From contig NW_025791658.1 in NCBI RefSeq assembly GCF_921293095.1, positions 6,324,001 to 6,388,000 of the forward strand: 64,000 nt of DNA. The letters are read 5' to 3'. Source of the DNA: Ischnura elegans (taxonomy: Eukaryota > Arthropoda > Insecta > Odonata > Coenagrionidae). Within the stretch, counting starts at the first letter, position 1; every line of letters starts with the position of its first letter. This document shows positions 1-11,752 of the stretch, piece by piece. The translations under genes and the position numbers were made by a program. The notes under the pieces were generated by a model. The model worked only from the letters and a program-made list of their open reading frames with translations. It did no database searches and was not told the DNA's origin.

Positions 1-375
1 TAATTACTTATTAAAACTGGCTAAGGTCGGAGAGTTTTCTTCGTTTGATAAGGTATTAATAATCCTTATTTAAGCCAAGCGCTACCAGCTAGCAGGGTAC
101 TCTGCTACCTTCTAGCATCCTGCATCGTATCAGCACTCAAAGCCTTGCCCCAAGGTCACCTCACTGGTGGCAGCGGGAACCAGAACGACATCACAGGGAG
201 TTTTCCCGGCATTTATACATAGCTGTAACGTTTTTGCGCGCTTGAAAATTTTCACTTTTCATTTAATTGCAAAAAATAGATATCGTCATATAAAAATCTA
301 AATGCGTGAAATACGTACTCCAGGAGTAATAATCTTTCAATTAAGGCAATAAAAAATAATAGAAAACCACCCTGT
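1..375 (-). repeat. M-family MITE, copy 1, cut by window edge
   Basis: Reverse-oriented partial copy of a repeat seen five times in this window (also 2558, 27358, 28517, 47594). Its inner end reads CCACCCTGT, the complement of the family terminus ATAGGGTGGTTTCCT. The aligned body runs through the lattice of GC-rich blocks at 100-200 to the window edge. The missing part lies to the left of base 1. No protein is encoded. Confidence 0.8.
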
Positions 376-1003
376 TTCAGCGTCGTAGGATAATAACCAC
401 GTCAGAAGTAGCTACGTCGCAGATTTTAGAAAACCACGCTGGACCGTCCATCAGCCTCTGTTTTTTTCCGAAATCACATGGACTATATATCATAGTCTTT
501 TAAGGAAAATATAAATTTCCACGAGAACAATTGAAGCGTGTTTCCAACTGACCTTTCCCGTCTCACCCACTGACCTTTTTTGGCCCACCTGCTTCACTTC
601 TCCATTTATAGACGACAAATGCTAGGTGAGTGCAGACTTTCATGGCCCGAAAATGTCTCGATATCTTCAACAATTAGATGACATTCATGAGATTTAAAAA
701 AGAATTAGACCAAACCTGATGCATTCCTGATGAAATTTCTGTTTATTTTTCAGCGCTAATTGATTGCCACTAAGTTTTCTACTTACAATACAATAGTATA
801 CTAATATGCAACATTGTCCAAACAGCACCAATTTTCAAAGAAACAAGCACAGCATCAACCCCTCAAACAAGTATAGATGGATTGGAAACGGCAATTGCAT
901 CTCACCATACTGAAGCATTTTCGGGCGAAACGCAAGTCGGCTTGCGATTAGAAAGTGATAAAATTCAGGGGAAACGTAAGGAAAATCTGAATGCAGTCAC
1001 TGG

Positions 1004-1261
1004 CAGTGGGGTAGCCAGGAATTTATTTAGGGGTTCCAAAACCAGGGGGGGGGGGAATTTTTAAACGATAGGGTAAAAAGTAGTGTTTTCAGACTAATTT
1101 TAATACCCTCCACAATCGAAAAAAGACTTCATTTTTCAAAGAAATCTATTGTAAATTCATGATTTTTCAATATTTTGTTTCCTTTTACGAAGGAAAATAA
1201 TTATGTTTTTAAATTTTGGGGGGTCCGGACCCCCAGACTTCCCCCTTTATCTACGCCATTG
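1004..1261. mobile_element. hAT-like MITE, degenerate
   Basis: A 258-bp segment bounded by imperfect inverted termini: CAGTGGGGTAGCC on the left and the complement of CAATGGCGTAGAT on the right. G-rich and C-rich stretches lie just inside the two ends. CAGTGGCG-type ends are a common hAT signature in insects. The flanking octamers GTCACTGG and GTTAGTGA agree at only five of eight bases, so the 8-bp target duplication is weak. No coding capacity. Confidence 0.55.
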
Positions 1262-1493
1262 GTTAGTGATTTATCCGAAGATTTTTCCTATTTTCATTTC
1301 CAATCCCGAGCGTAACAGTTTAGCTTCTGAGCATGTAAAGATGTTTTTAAAAAACAACTTGAAAGCCTATAAAAATGATTTTTAATTTATAAAAATGTGT
1401 TTGAAAACCTAAAAATCATTCCTTCGATTGTACGTACCCAGAGTCAACTTGAATAATTACTTCGTTTAATTGCAGGAATTTGAAAATGCATTT

Positions 1494-1590
1494 GGATCCG
1501 AAAATATCCGATCCGAAAAATCTGGCTCTGAAAATCAAGGATCCAATCCGAATCTGGATCCGAAAAAAATCCTAGATCCATCCATCCCTA
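1494..1590 (+). repeat. GATCCGAAAA-type minisatellite
   Basis: Five or six imperfect repeats of a GGATCCGAAAA-like word interleaved with GAATCTGGATCC variants. It is a short low-complexity tract between the hAT-like MITE and the Penelope relic. No function is evident. Confidence 0.6.
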
Positions 1591-1744
1591 ATGATAATCA
1601 ATACGCCACTTTGGAAACTAATTAGCTTAGGAAACGAATAAGCTTAAGCTCGTGAGAACGCCCTTTGACCACAATATAGTAGACCTATTTCATCATGTTC
1701 TGAAACAACTGCAAAAATTACCTATTTACGCAGAATGAATACAG

Positions 1745-2160
1745 CAAAAATGCAAACACAGTGCTCTTACGAAACCCTTCGATGAAAACATGTCTGTCCT
1801 TAGTAGGATCGAAAATAAATAAAAACCAGGCATGAGGCCTTCCTTCCCATTCATCCACTTCATATCCAGGAAAATATCGAGGTTTTGGGGAATAACTCCA
1901 ATTGAGACAATCAATAAGCCACCTTGGAAACTAAAGAGTCAACTAACCAGAGTCAAGGATAATCTTGAACTGACGACCCCAGAAGCATACTTCATCCCCT
2001 GCGAGTGTGGTGAGGACTATATTGGAGTGACAATTGGTCTGACTATGGAAGCCCACAATTAAGAAGCACAAGAATATCATTAGACCGGCTAAAACCCAGA
2101 AGTCAGCCGCCAAAATGCATAGTGAAATCTAATTACTATTGACGATGAAAAAGTTCTTTG
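1745..2160 (+). pseudogene. Penelope-like element relic (GIY-YIG endonuclease end)
   Basis: The open stretch 1832-2062 encodes HFISRKISRFWGI, then KPPWKLKSQLTRVKDNLEL, then AYFIPCECGEDYIGVTIG. This order is the standard C-terminal layout of Penelope-like retroelements: end of the reverse transcriptase, the R/KPPxKL linker, a CxC finger and the GIY-YIG nuclease start. A stop follows about eight residues later, but the same family character continues out of frame (KKHKNIIRPAKTQKSAAKMH). The RT proper is missing and the nuclease is cut short, so it is dead. It sits between two inverted M copies. Confidence 0.75.
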
Positions 2161-2557
2161 AAGATCAATTGGATAATGAGACCAATTGAGTAAGGTGACT
2201 TCGAGATAAGGTCGGCAGACAAAATCTTCAACTATGATACAGGATACTCAATCCACCGTGCATGAAAACTTGTTCCCAATATTATTAAGATGGTGAGAAA
2301 AATAATTAGGCAAGATAGACAAAGGCCAATCAGAAATCAGAGAAGGTACATAAACCTAGACTAATTTTTGACCCAGGCATCCATGCCCAGCAGATGGCGG
2401 AACAGTTAGCCATTGAAACATCGAATCTGGCTGAACAGCCCACCTGGATGGAATCCTGCAACGATTTCATCCATATCCTGCACCAGGAAAGCACCAAGTC
2501 TTATAAGTGATGCTCATAGGTTCGATGAAACAGTTTTTTTTAAATCTAATGCATACA

Positions 2558-3224
2558 ATAGGGTGGTTTCCTATTATTTTTTTATTGCCTAAATCGAAAG
2601 AATATTACACCTGGAGTACATATTTCATGCTTTTAGATTTTTAAATGACGATATCTATTTTTCGCGATTAAATGAAAAGTGAAAATTTTCAAGTGCGCCA
2701 AAACACGACACGTAACTATGAATGCCGGGAAATCTCTCCGTGAGACTTATTTCTGGTTCCCGCTGCCCCCCTGTGAGGTGACCTTGAAGCGAGGCTTAGC
2801 GCTGATACGACGCAGGCTGCTAGCGGGTAGCTGTGTACCCTGCTGGCTGGTAGCGCTTGTCTTAAATAAGGATTATTAATACCTTGTCAAACGAAGAAAA
2901 CTTTCCCACCTCAGCCAGTTTTAATAGGTTATTATTAAGACATGTTTCCCTGAGCTCTGTGCCTCATGCATGCATTGGTAACCTCAGACGATGTATAACT
3001 CCTATCCTCTCGTGTAGAAACTAGGTCCCTGTGACGTCACCTGGAGTGGCATCGCATGGGCGCCAATCTGGCCTTTTTCAAATGAGGATAAAATTTGACC
3101 CTTGCCATTCGTCTAAACCGGTATTTCAAAAACCAAATAATTTGTGTATTATGAATACACTAATGGTGGGTAACGAATCGCAATCAATGCCTTTCGTTTT
3201 CTTTGATGAAGGAAACTACCCTAT
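2558..3224 (+). mobile_element. M-family MITE, copy 2, full length
   Basis: A 667-bp element with inverted ends ATAGGGTGGTTTCCT and AGGAAACTACCCTAT. The flanks TACA (2554-2557) and TACA (3225-3228) may be a 4-bp target duplication, but other copies do not show a clean one. This copy is the reference for the family because both ends are intact. A short open frame in its 3' half recurs in copies 3 and 4 only because the DNA is conserved. The superfamily is not assignable from the ends alone. Confidence 0.85.
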
Positions 3225-5330
3225 TACATATTAGGGGGGGATAAGCCAAGGGGTTTGAGTGATTTCTTTTCTAAACAGGGTTAGGTACAGAAATTAGGCA
3301 CAGACAACAAACAAGATCAACTAGTTATTTAGTCGTGCATCTGATTTTCTACTCTATGTCAGCACAGAACAGAGACTCACTCATTTCCAATGGCCACCAA
3401 GTTTTCGTAAATCCCTATTTTTAAATTTTGAACCTAACTCTCTTAGCCTTTTCCCAACTAAAGATGTAAATATACATGTGGACGTTTCTTGACTCCGGAG
3501 ACAAGAGCCACATATTTTTGTCGGAGATTTTTCTACACAAGTGAACGAATGCCGAATACATAGGTTTCCTAGCTCTCCCCCTTTTATGACACTCGCAGGT
3601 GTACAACGTCTTTGTTTCGGGACCCAACCCTGTGGGGTTTAGGCTTTAACCTCAGAATCCGGGAGCAGGTGCCATGACCCATCATCTTATCATATCAGTA
3701 CCTTACAAATAGAATTTCACAACACAAATAATTTTTCAAGAATAACAAACAATTCTTTGCACTAGTTGACCATGAAATTCGTAGAAACCAAACTTCCCAA
3801 ATGATATCACCCAACTTTAAGAAATCAAATTATTATTATCAAAAAAATTATCTTACTACATGGTTTAATACGCAAACACATTAAAAATTGTAATTGAAGA
3901 AGTGACATAGATAGTGTAAGCAAAATATAAATTTAGTAATGACATCAATGAAAGATGATGCAAATATATTGCTCTAACATAGCAACTAACACATCAAATC
4001 AACAGCTGCAATGAATGATGTGCCGCTTAATTTTCATGAAGTGTTTTTTTTTTTTTATAATTTATCTTTTGATTTTACTGGATATTTTGTATTATAAATT
4101 TAAATTTTACTCCTACACCACTTTCCAATTTCAAGTATTACTCTTCTGTTTACACAATAACCTTTGAGAATGCAAAATATTTTCTGAAATATCAGCAAAT
4201 ACACTTTTTATGCATGACGTAAACCTCGATAGCTCAAATTTATATTAAAAAAATAGAGGTAAAAAACAAACGAAATGTATGAGCTTATTTTTTGGACACT
4301 TGAGACTATACTTAAAAACAAAAAAAAAATCAACCTATAGGGCTATCACAGTTCATTATTTGAGAGTATGGGATTTGTTTGATTAATGTATCATTCTCTG
4401 CCTTTCTTTCATTCCCTGTAGAATGTCTATGGGTACCCAATATAGTTGTGATGATACGTAACAGTAATGACTCAAAAATAAAAAAGCTAGCCATGTAATG
4501 GAATTAGTGGTGTTCATTTGTACGAATCCTGGCTCCCGAATTTTCTTTGTGAGTTACAACCCAGAACAATTGTACTTGTAATTTTTTTTTTTGATGAGTA
4601 AAAGTGAACATAACATAGTATCTCAGAAACATAGTAACCTAAGCATACCATAATTATGTGTAAAACAAAGGTAAAGAAAAAATATGTATTCATGCACATC
4701 TTCGGCAACCAATAAATAAACTACTCTACAACTACACCACAATTCATTATTTAGCAGCTTTTGGTAATGCATTTGTACGTTCATTTTACAATGCTCCGGT
4801 TTGCTGAGCCATTATTTTATGAGGGATAGTGGTACAATACATAGGGTAGCATGCCTTTATGCATAGATCATTGGTGAAATTGCTAGCTATGGCTGATTTG
4901 TAAACACATACTTGCGCCAGAAGACAAAATTCCTTCAGTCGACACCATCGAATCGCCAACTGCAAGTTTTCTAGTACCCTGCAAGGACTCACGGATTGGG
5001 AAACAGTTCGTTGGTAATTGGACTTGTTTCACCATTCCATCGACCATGCATGAGAGCCTTTTCAATGCCCTAATATTGTAGACTAACAATGGGTTATTAA
5101 CTTTTATCTCTAATCGCGGTCAATATAAGTTATGTTGTAAATATTTGATTTCCTAGTTGTATGCAGTCATAGCTCACGATATTTCTCCACTTTATCATCA
5201 AGCGATTGATCAATTACAATATTGAGTTATTCCCTTCGACATTTTACTATAACTAGTAGTATACTATAATAATCTTCCTCATCACTTTACATCATCCGCA
5301 ACTTATCAGAAATAAATGAAGAGTACTCAC
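3225..5330. other. AT-rich gene-poor stretch
   Basis: About 2.1 kb with no open frame above 70 codons that resembles a protein, and no clear repeat. It lies downstream of the ZAD exons on the minus strand, so it may be intron of that gene, whose zinc-finger exons are not visible here. Confidence 0.5.
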
Positions 5331-5763
5331 CTTGAATAAATTTCTCGACGAACATTTTCTCAGTTCTGCATCCGAATCAAGACAAATCCTTTTAAAATCA
5401 CTTAATTCCATGAGCTTTTTCAAACATAGTGGACAAATGGTGGCAGGCAGGCCATCTCCCAAGGCAACCTGAGATATTAATGAAGACGCTATGCCTCAGC
5501 ATATTTCCCAATAATATTGGAAACGATGTCCATAACACAGAATAAATTGAGAAGTTACATTAAGAAAATCGATAAAAAGGAAATTTGCCACTTACTTGTA
5601 AACCGACTAAATCATGTAGACCATCCTTCACAGTGATTTCGCATGTTACATTCGAAGTGAATATGTTGTAATAACTATCATTATTCTTCATACAAAGTCT
5701 GCACAGAGTAGCCTCTGAATTACTTCCTGACGAATCCGAGAGAATCACGGTGGTACGACTCAT
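5331..5763 (-). CDS. ZAD (zf-AD) domain protein, first two coding exons
   Basis: Exon 1 is 5596-5763, starting at ATG on the minus strand and ending CAA|GTAAGT. Exon 2 is 5331-5468, entered after CTCAG and left at AAG|GTGAGT. Both introns are phase 0 and give 102 residues. The peptide carries a complete ZAD, a zinc-binding dimerisation domain found at the N-terminus of many insect C2H2 transcription factors. C21-x2-C24 (CRLCMKNNDSYYNIF) pairs with C68-x2-C71 (ICPLCLKKLMELSDF). The hydrophobic GLHDLVGLQ and the downstream basic/acidic helix fit the family. The open donor shows the gene continues, so its fingers probably lie beyond base 1 of the window. It is likely nuclear and DNA-binding. It is separate from the zinc-finger exon at 34605, whose 5' side lies at higher coordinates. 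Confidence 0.85.
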
Positions 5764-6289
5764 GCTTCAATTTCCGAAACTCATTTAATCTTCAAATCAG
5801 TTCGATGGACAATGAAAACGTCAACGCTGCACTGACAGAGTTCTCAAAACCTTACCACGAAACTAAATTCACTTATTTGATGCATGAAAATGAAATAAAT
5901 TTGGTATGCTCCCGATAAAAGACAACAACATGTGACGCGCATTATTTTAACCCATGAAAGGTCATCCCACGCCCAGGGAAATAGCGACAAAATTATGCTA
6001 ACGCATAATGCTTTATAATTATGGTATAAAGACGGCTTTTTCAATTAAACTTACTATTACACCTTTAAATCGGTTAATTTTATTCTTTTAAGCAAGATAG
6101 TTATTCTTTCTTATTACAAATTGGCAGGAGAAACACTCTAAAATATAAGTGCAGGCAATGTTCAACTCGGACATTTAATAAGACATAAAACCAAATATAG
6201 CAAAAAAATTACCTTTAACGTATAGATAAGTAAACAAAATTTATGTAACTCAACATTTCAACCGGCATAAAGGAAAAATATGTATAAAA

Positions 6290-8880
6290 AAAACGTTTTA
6301 TACTACGGCGCTATCCAGATATGTGTCCCGTGGAGAGCGCTAGTAAAGGCAACTTTTGGTACTGAATTTTACGAAACATTACAGCGAAAAACCGACTGAA
6401 TCTACCTTTAAATTAACGATAAACATCAGGATCAATAAAAAGACCTTAATAAGGACCTTAATTTATCAGTTGTTAAACCTCATAACATGAAATACTTAGG
6501 CGCTATCGAGAGGTGGGCAAGTCGCAAAAAGATATTGCAGTGTATATGTAACCTGGACATTTATTATTTCACCTATGCGACATATCTAAAACAGGGATTT
6601 GTAAATGAAACACAAAAAATCAAACATATGGTAACGTATCATTCCCAACCCCGAATTAATATACAACAAAAACTACGCATGTTCAAAAACTAAGGCGCTA
6701 TACTACGCATGTACAAAACTAAGGCGCTATCCGCATTCCGGAACCAAACGTAAGTGCATATTAGATCTCTTTTAGGACAGAAACATTCAAATAATGAGGA
6801 TAAAAATCTATTTACAATATTCTCCTCAAGCTAATATCTTGGAGAAAAAACAACCATAATGTTTAAAATTAGAATTAAATCATGTCCAACATGGAGGAAA
6901 AAAATATTTGACATTAAAATCAAAATAGGGTTTTAAATGTGATATTTTCAAAATTATCCATCAGAATTTCGGATCGAAACTCATCTACATTACGAGGTAA
7001 CACATCAAAGATTACGTAACACACATAGCCCATACAGATTTACGTTACATAGAGATACCACGAGTCGACAAATACGAGGTCGCCCACCCCGAATCACCCG
7101 CATGGAAGGTAAGTGGTATGAATGGTAAAATATTTTTTCCCGAAGATCGCGCCCGGCCTACAGCTGTGATGTCAGTCTAATCGTAGAAAAACATGTTCAA
7201 CCAAGGGATTAAAATAAAAAAAGACAGCGTAAGTACTTTTCCCCTTTGAAATCAAGGCCTGGATGGCCCAACCCACAGCCCTCGACGCCATCAAAAAAAT
7301 CTGGAAAAGTGAAACATTTTTAAAATTTTTATTTTCGGTAAAAATGAAAAGAAATTTACTACAATCCCAAAGGAAACGATACCAAGACGAAACCTCTGTT
7401 TACAAATGCATTTGAAAAATTTACGACACTAGAGGAAAATACTTGACCCACAAAAAACTGGAAGTAAAGATGTATATGTGATATTTTAAAAAGACTCCAT
7501 CAGAATTTCGGATCGAAACTCATCTACATCACGAGGTAACACATCAAAGATTACGTAACACACATAGCCCATACAGATTTACGTTACATAGAGATACCAC
7601 GAGTCGACAAATACGAGGTCGCCCACCCCGAATCACCCGCATGGAAGGTAAGTGGTATGAATGGTAAAATATTTTTTTCCGGAGGTCGTGCCCGGCCTAA
7701 AGCTGTGATGTCAGCCTAATCGTAGAAAAACATGTTCAACCAAGGGATTAAAATAAAAAACGACAGCGTAAGTACTTTTCCCCTTTGAAATCTAGGCCTG
7801 GATGGCCCAACCCACAGCCCTCGACGCCATCAAAAAAATCTGGAAAAGTGAAACATTATAAAAAATTTTATTTTCGGTAAAAATGAAAAGAAATTTACTA
7901 CAATCCCAAAGGAAACGAAAGCAAGACGATACCACAGTTTTAAAATTCAACTGAAAAATTTACGACTCTAGAGGAAAATACTTGACCCACAAAAAACTGG
8001 ATGTAAAAATGTATATGTGACATTTTAAAAAGACTCCATCAGAATTTCGGATCGAAACTCGTCTACATTACGAGGTAACACATCAAAGATTACGTAACAC
8101 ATATAGCCCATACAGATTTACATTACATAGAGATACCACGAGTCGACAAATACCTACTCGCCCACCCAAATCAAGCGCATGGAAGGTAGGTGCTACGAAT
8201 GGGGAAATATTTTTTTCCGAAGACTGTGCCCGGCCTACAGCTGTGATGACACCCCAATCGTAGGAAAATATGTTCAATCAAGGGATGAAAATGAAAAACA
8301 ACAGCGTAAGTACTTTTACCCTTTGAAAACTAGGCTTGCGATGGCCCAACCCACAGCCCTCGCCACCAACAACAAAATCTGGAAAAGTGAAAAATTTTCA
8401 AATTTTTATTTTCGGTAAAAATGAAAAGAAATTTACCACAATCATAGATGAAACGAAAGCACGACGATACCACCGTTTTAAAATTCAAATGAAAAATTTA
8501 AGACACCAGAGGAAAATACTTGACCAACAAAAAAGTGGAAGTAAAAATTTAAATGTGACATTTTCAAAATACTCCATCAGAATTTCGGATCAAAACTCGT
8601 CTACATTACGAGGTAACACATCAAAGATTACGTAACACACATAGCCCATACAGATTTACGTTGCATAGAGATACCACGAGTCGACAAATACAAGGTCGCC
8701 CACCCCGAATCACCCGCATGGAAGGTAAGTGGTATGAATGGTAAAATATTTTTTTCCGAAGATCGAGCCCGGGCTACAGCTGTGATAACACCTTTATCAT
8801 AGAAAAACATGGTCAACCAAGGGATTAAAATAAAAAGCGATCACGTAATTACTTTTTCCCTATGTAATTTAGGTCTGGGC
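6290..8880 (-). repeat. 540-bp satellite array, left arm
   Basis: Four good units are spaced about 542 bp apart. They are marked by ATACCACGAGTCGACAAATA at about 7050, 7590, 8135 and 8680, with degenerate units further left that keep only a GGCGCTATC core (6305, 6497, 6692, 6725). Each unit holds a conserved CATGGAAGGTA block, a CCCAACCCACAGCC block and a TTTTCGGTAAAAATGAAAAG block. Short open frames here are by-products of the repeat and are broken in other units. Confidence 0.85.
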
Positions 8881-9849
8881 CGTGAAATTTAGCCGTGTTA
8901 TATATAATCAAATATTTGTTGTTCCCATGGATTAATAATATATAAAATGAATTCCTTGTGTTTGTCTGAGCGTTGAGAAGTTTTAAGCGAACTCCTAACG
9001 ATCATATTGACGGATTTAGACTACATATTTTTATTCCATATTTGCTGATTTGGAACTGAAATGAACTCCACTGATGTTAACGCTAGAACTCCGATTGAAA
9101 TTTCCATGTGATAAGCGAAAAACGAAGAATTCATGACTAACTTCAGATATAAGCTACGAATATATTTTCGGAAAAAAGACAACAAATAGCAAAGGAAGAC
9201 CGCGCGGAGGGGATAAAAAAGGGTCATTCAGTTCTATGAAGGGCATGGGCTCGAGGGACATCCTGGTCCAGCTGGTCTTTTGTGTCCTCGGCGGTCCCTT
9301 TCCTAACCCCCGCGCGGTGCACACGCACGGTCAGGCTCTTTAACCCCTTTTTGGGATAATTTCGTGCCACACGGCATGAAACTAGTCGACGCGGATAATA
9401 AAGTGTATGGGATCCTTAACTTTCAAAAGTGAAAAGCTTCATGCCGGCCTGGTCCGAAATGAATCGGATCGTTTCGTACCTTTTCGTCAAATGTTTGTTT
9501 CACCGCAGCTCAGTTGTATATACGTTCATAAAATTTTCGTAAATATTTTCCGTTAACACGGAGTCATAAAATTTTCAATTGTACTGAGTGTGAAATCCTT
9601 GATTTGAAATTCATCTACATCTACATAATACCCCGCAGCCGCCTAAAAGGCGTGTGGCAGAGGGTGTTAGGACACCAGCCGTTTACAGCTAAAAAAAATG
9701 AAGTGCTCAAACGAAGTTCGGACTAGCGTTTATTAAAGTCCTGTATGGTTCGGGGAAAAACGAATTCCCATATCTATCTGGCCCGAAAATTGGGGTGGGC
9801 AGGCCCAAGGCTAGTTTAAAAGTATTGCAATGAGTCTTGTGAATTTTTA
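8881..9849. other. Centre of the giant inverted repeat
   Basis: Spacer in which array orientation flips. It holds a GC-richer block (9235-9420, with CCCCCGCGCGGTGCACACGC) unlike the rest of the array, and a short dispersed insect repeat at 9607. I recognise no gene. Confidence 0.5.
9607..9680 (+). repeat. Short dispersed CTACATCTACATAATACC repeat
   Basis: CTACATCTACATAATACC followed by a GCCGCCTAAAAGGCGTGTGG hairpin-like block. A second, inverted copy is at 45197-45290. Similar strings are common dispersed repeats in several insect genomes (from memory, not searched). Confidence 0.6.
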
Positions 9850-10070
9850 ACGTACGCGATTACATGTTTTTACGATGATCTAAGAGCAATAACAGTTTTT
9901 AGCGCGTTAGTCGCCGTAAAAACATTTTTCGATGCCAGTCTTCCACTGGGCCGATTTCCGGAAGATTCTGCATATTATTTATTGGTTTGGGGATGTTCTG
10001 CTTCACAAATAATGATGTGTAATATTATTAATAGTAGCGGGCGTAACTTGGTGGAAATACATAATCGTAG

Positions 10071-10374
10071 GAATAGAAGGATCTACAACTTTGCTATTTC
10101 CACGTAGCAGTTTATTGACACCGACCATGGTTTCGTAACAGAGTAACATAACAAGGTGAAAAATGCAGGTAAATTGATAGTATGTATAGCAGAGGGTTGG
10201 GTGTGGAAATACATTACAAGATTTTCCTATAATACAAGATTTCCCTACCCAACCCTCTGCTTTATATACTGTCAATTTACTTGCATTTTTCACCTTGATA
10301 ATGTTACTGTGTAACGAAACCGTGGTCGGCCTCAATAAATTACTAAAATAGCAAAGTTGTTGATCCTTCTATTC
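10071..10374. mobile_element. Foldback hairpin, about 140-bp arms
   Basis: Left arm 10071-10210 and right arm 10239-10374 are reverse complements with scattered mismatches: GAATAGAAGGATC opens the left arm and GATCCTTCTATTC closes the right. The loop is about 28 bp. The 110-codon minus frame across it is an artefact of the palindrome. It may be a foldback MITE inserted in the array. Confidence 0.75.
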
Positions 10375-11584
10375 ATGTGTAATATTCATATTGAGGTGCA
10401 TTTACAATGGAAATTCTCTTTATTTTTTATGAATGACATAGTGAAAGATATATTTTCATTTTTTTCCAGGCTAATTATTTTGTTTTAGCGTCGTATTTTG
10501 TTGAAATCCCATTTTAAAATTTTTTTACTGTGCCTCGCTTCTATCTAAGTTTATGAAAAATTGCATATTTTATTTCCCAGAAATAACGAGATGATTAAAT
10601 TATAATTAATTTTCCTGAGTCTGAAGTACCTGTTATGAAATTGGGATGGAGTGGCCCAACGGTTTTTTAAGCGGAGAAGCAATGAAATGGGTGTTGCGTT
10701 TTTTTAACGCTAGAGATAAGATGATTATACGCTGATGTAGATTTAATAACAATTTTAAGCGCGTCAAATTCGTTGGGACAAAATAAGTTCCGATGCGTAT
10801 GATTTTTCTTTCCATAGGGCCGATTACCGGTTGGCGCACTAGTATTTGGTGACCCGGGAGTACCCTGTATTTACATCGATTACGGTTTTAAGGAAGTTCT
10901 CTTTCTTTCACTTTATTATTTCATTTTATATCAATCCATATGAATTTCATTTAAAAATTTTCTTCAATTGTTGCCTGATTACCCGGTGAAAATATCATTT
11001 AAAATTTTGAAGGTTAAATATTTTCCATACATTTGTCTTAAATGTTGTCATAATTGTCTTAAATTCCAAATGAAAATTTTCACTCGTTGCGTCATTGTTG
11101 CATCTAAGATCATGAATAATTTCATTTATTACTTTCCAGAAAATAACAAAATTATAAAATTTTTACTTTTCCTAATCGTGATTTTCTAGCTGGGCAAATG
11201 AGGTGGGCATAGATATCAAGATATTTCAAGATAGATTCAAGCATAATTTCAGGAAGAAAAATCAATGAAATGGGTTGTAGTACTTCGCGACTTGCATGTG
11301 CTCTGAATATTATTTATGGGTCTCGGGATGGCCTGTTACATCAATTTTGATTTTATATCTTGACAAAAGGATTATTCGAAATTTGCTTTTATATTATTTG
11401 TAAATGACCCAGTGAAAATTATATTTCGACTATTTCGTGTGTCTTTTCTTATTTTTCAAACAAAGAGTAGATAAAATTGCAAACATTTCTTACCATGTGT
11501 CATTTTAAATATAAGTGTGTGGAAAATTTCTTTTCTTATTCTCCGAAAATAACGATAAAATTAATTTTAAGGTGGGCCAACCAG

Positions 11585-11752
11585 CAGTGGCGGATCTATG
11601 GGGAGCTACTGGGGCTATAGCAAACGTTAACCTCCTTGGGAATCCAATTTACGTTAGATAGCATGGTAATTATTTCCGACCCCCAATATACTGCTGGTAT
11701 TTTTGACCCCACTTAGCCCCATTCCCTTGTCCCTATCCTGGATCCGCCATTG
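11585..11752. mobile_element. hAT-type MITE in satellite unit
   Basis: Ends CAGTGGCGGATC and GATCCGCCATTG, 168 bp. The flanking octamers CCAACCAG and CGAATCAG match at six of eight positions, consistent with a decayed hAT 8-bp target duplication. It contains no coding sequence and belongs to the same family as 15184-15373. Confidence 0.7.

Noticed and set aside
8083-8418. Overlapping frames of 64-99 codons, repeated at 13242-13640
   Set aside because: They recur because the DNA is a satellite unit; other units carry stops and shifts, and the frames do not resemble proteins.
10003-10335. 110-codon minus-strand frame
   Set aside because: It spans a palindrome, so the two halves encode related sequence by symmetry.
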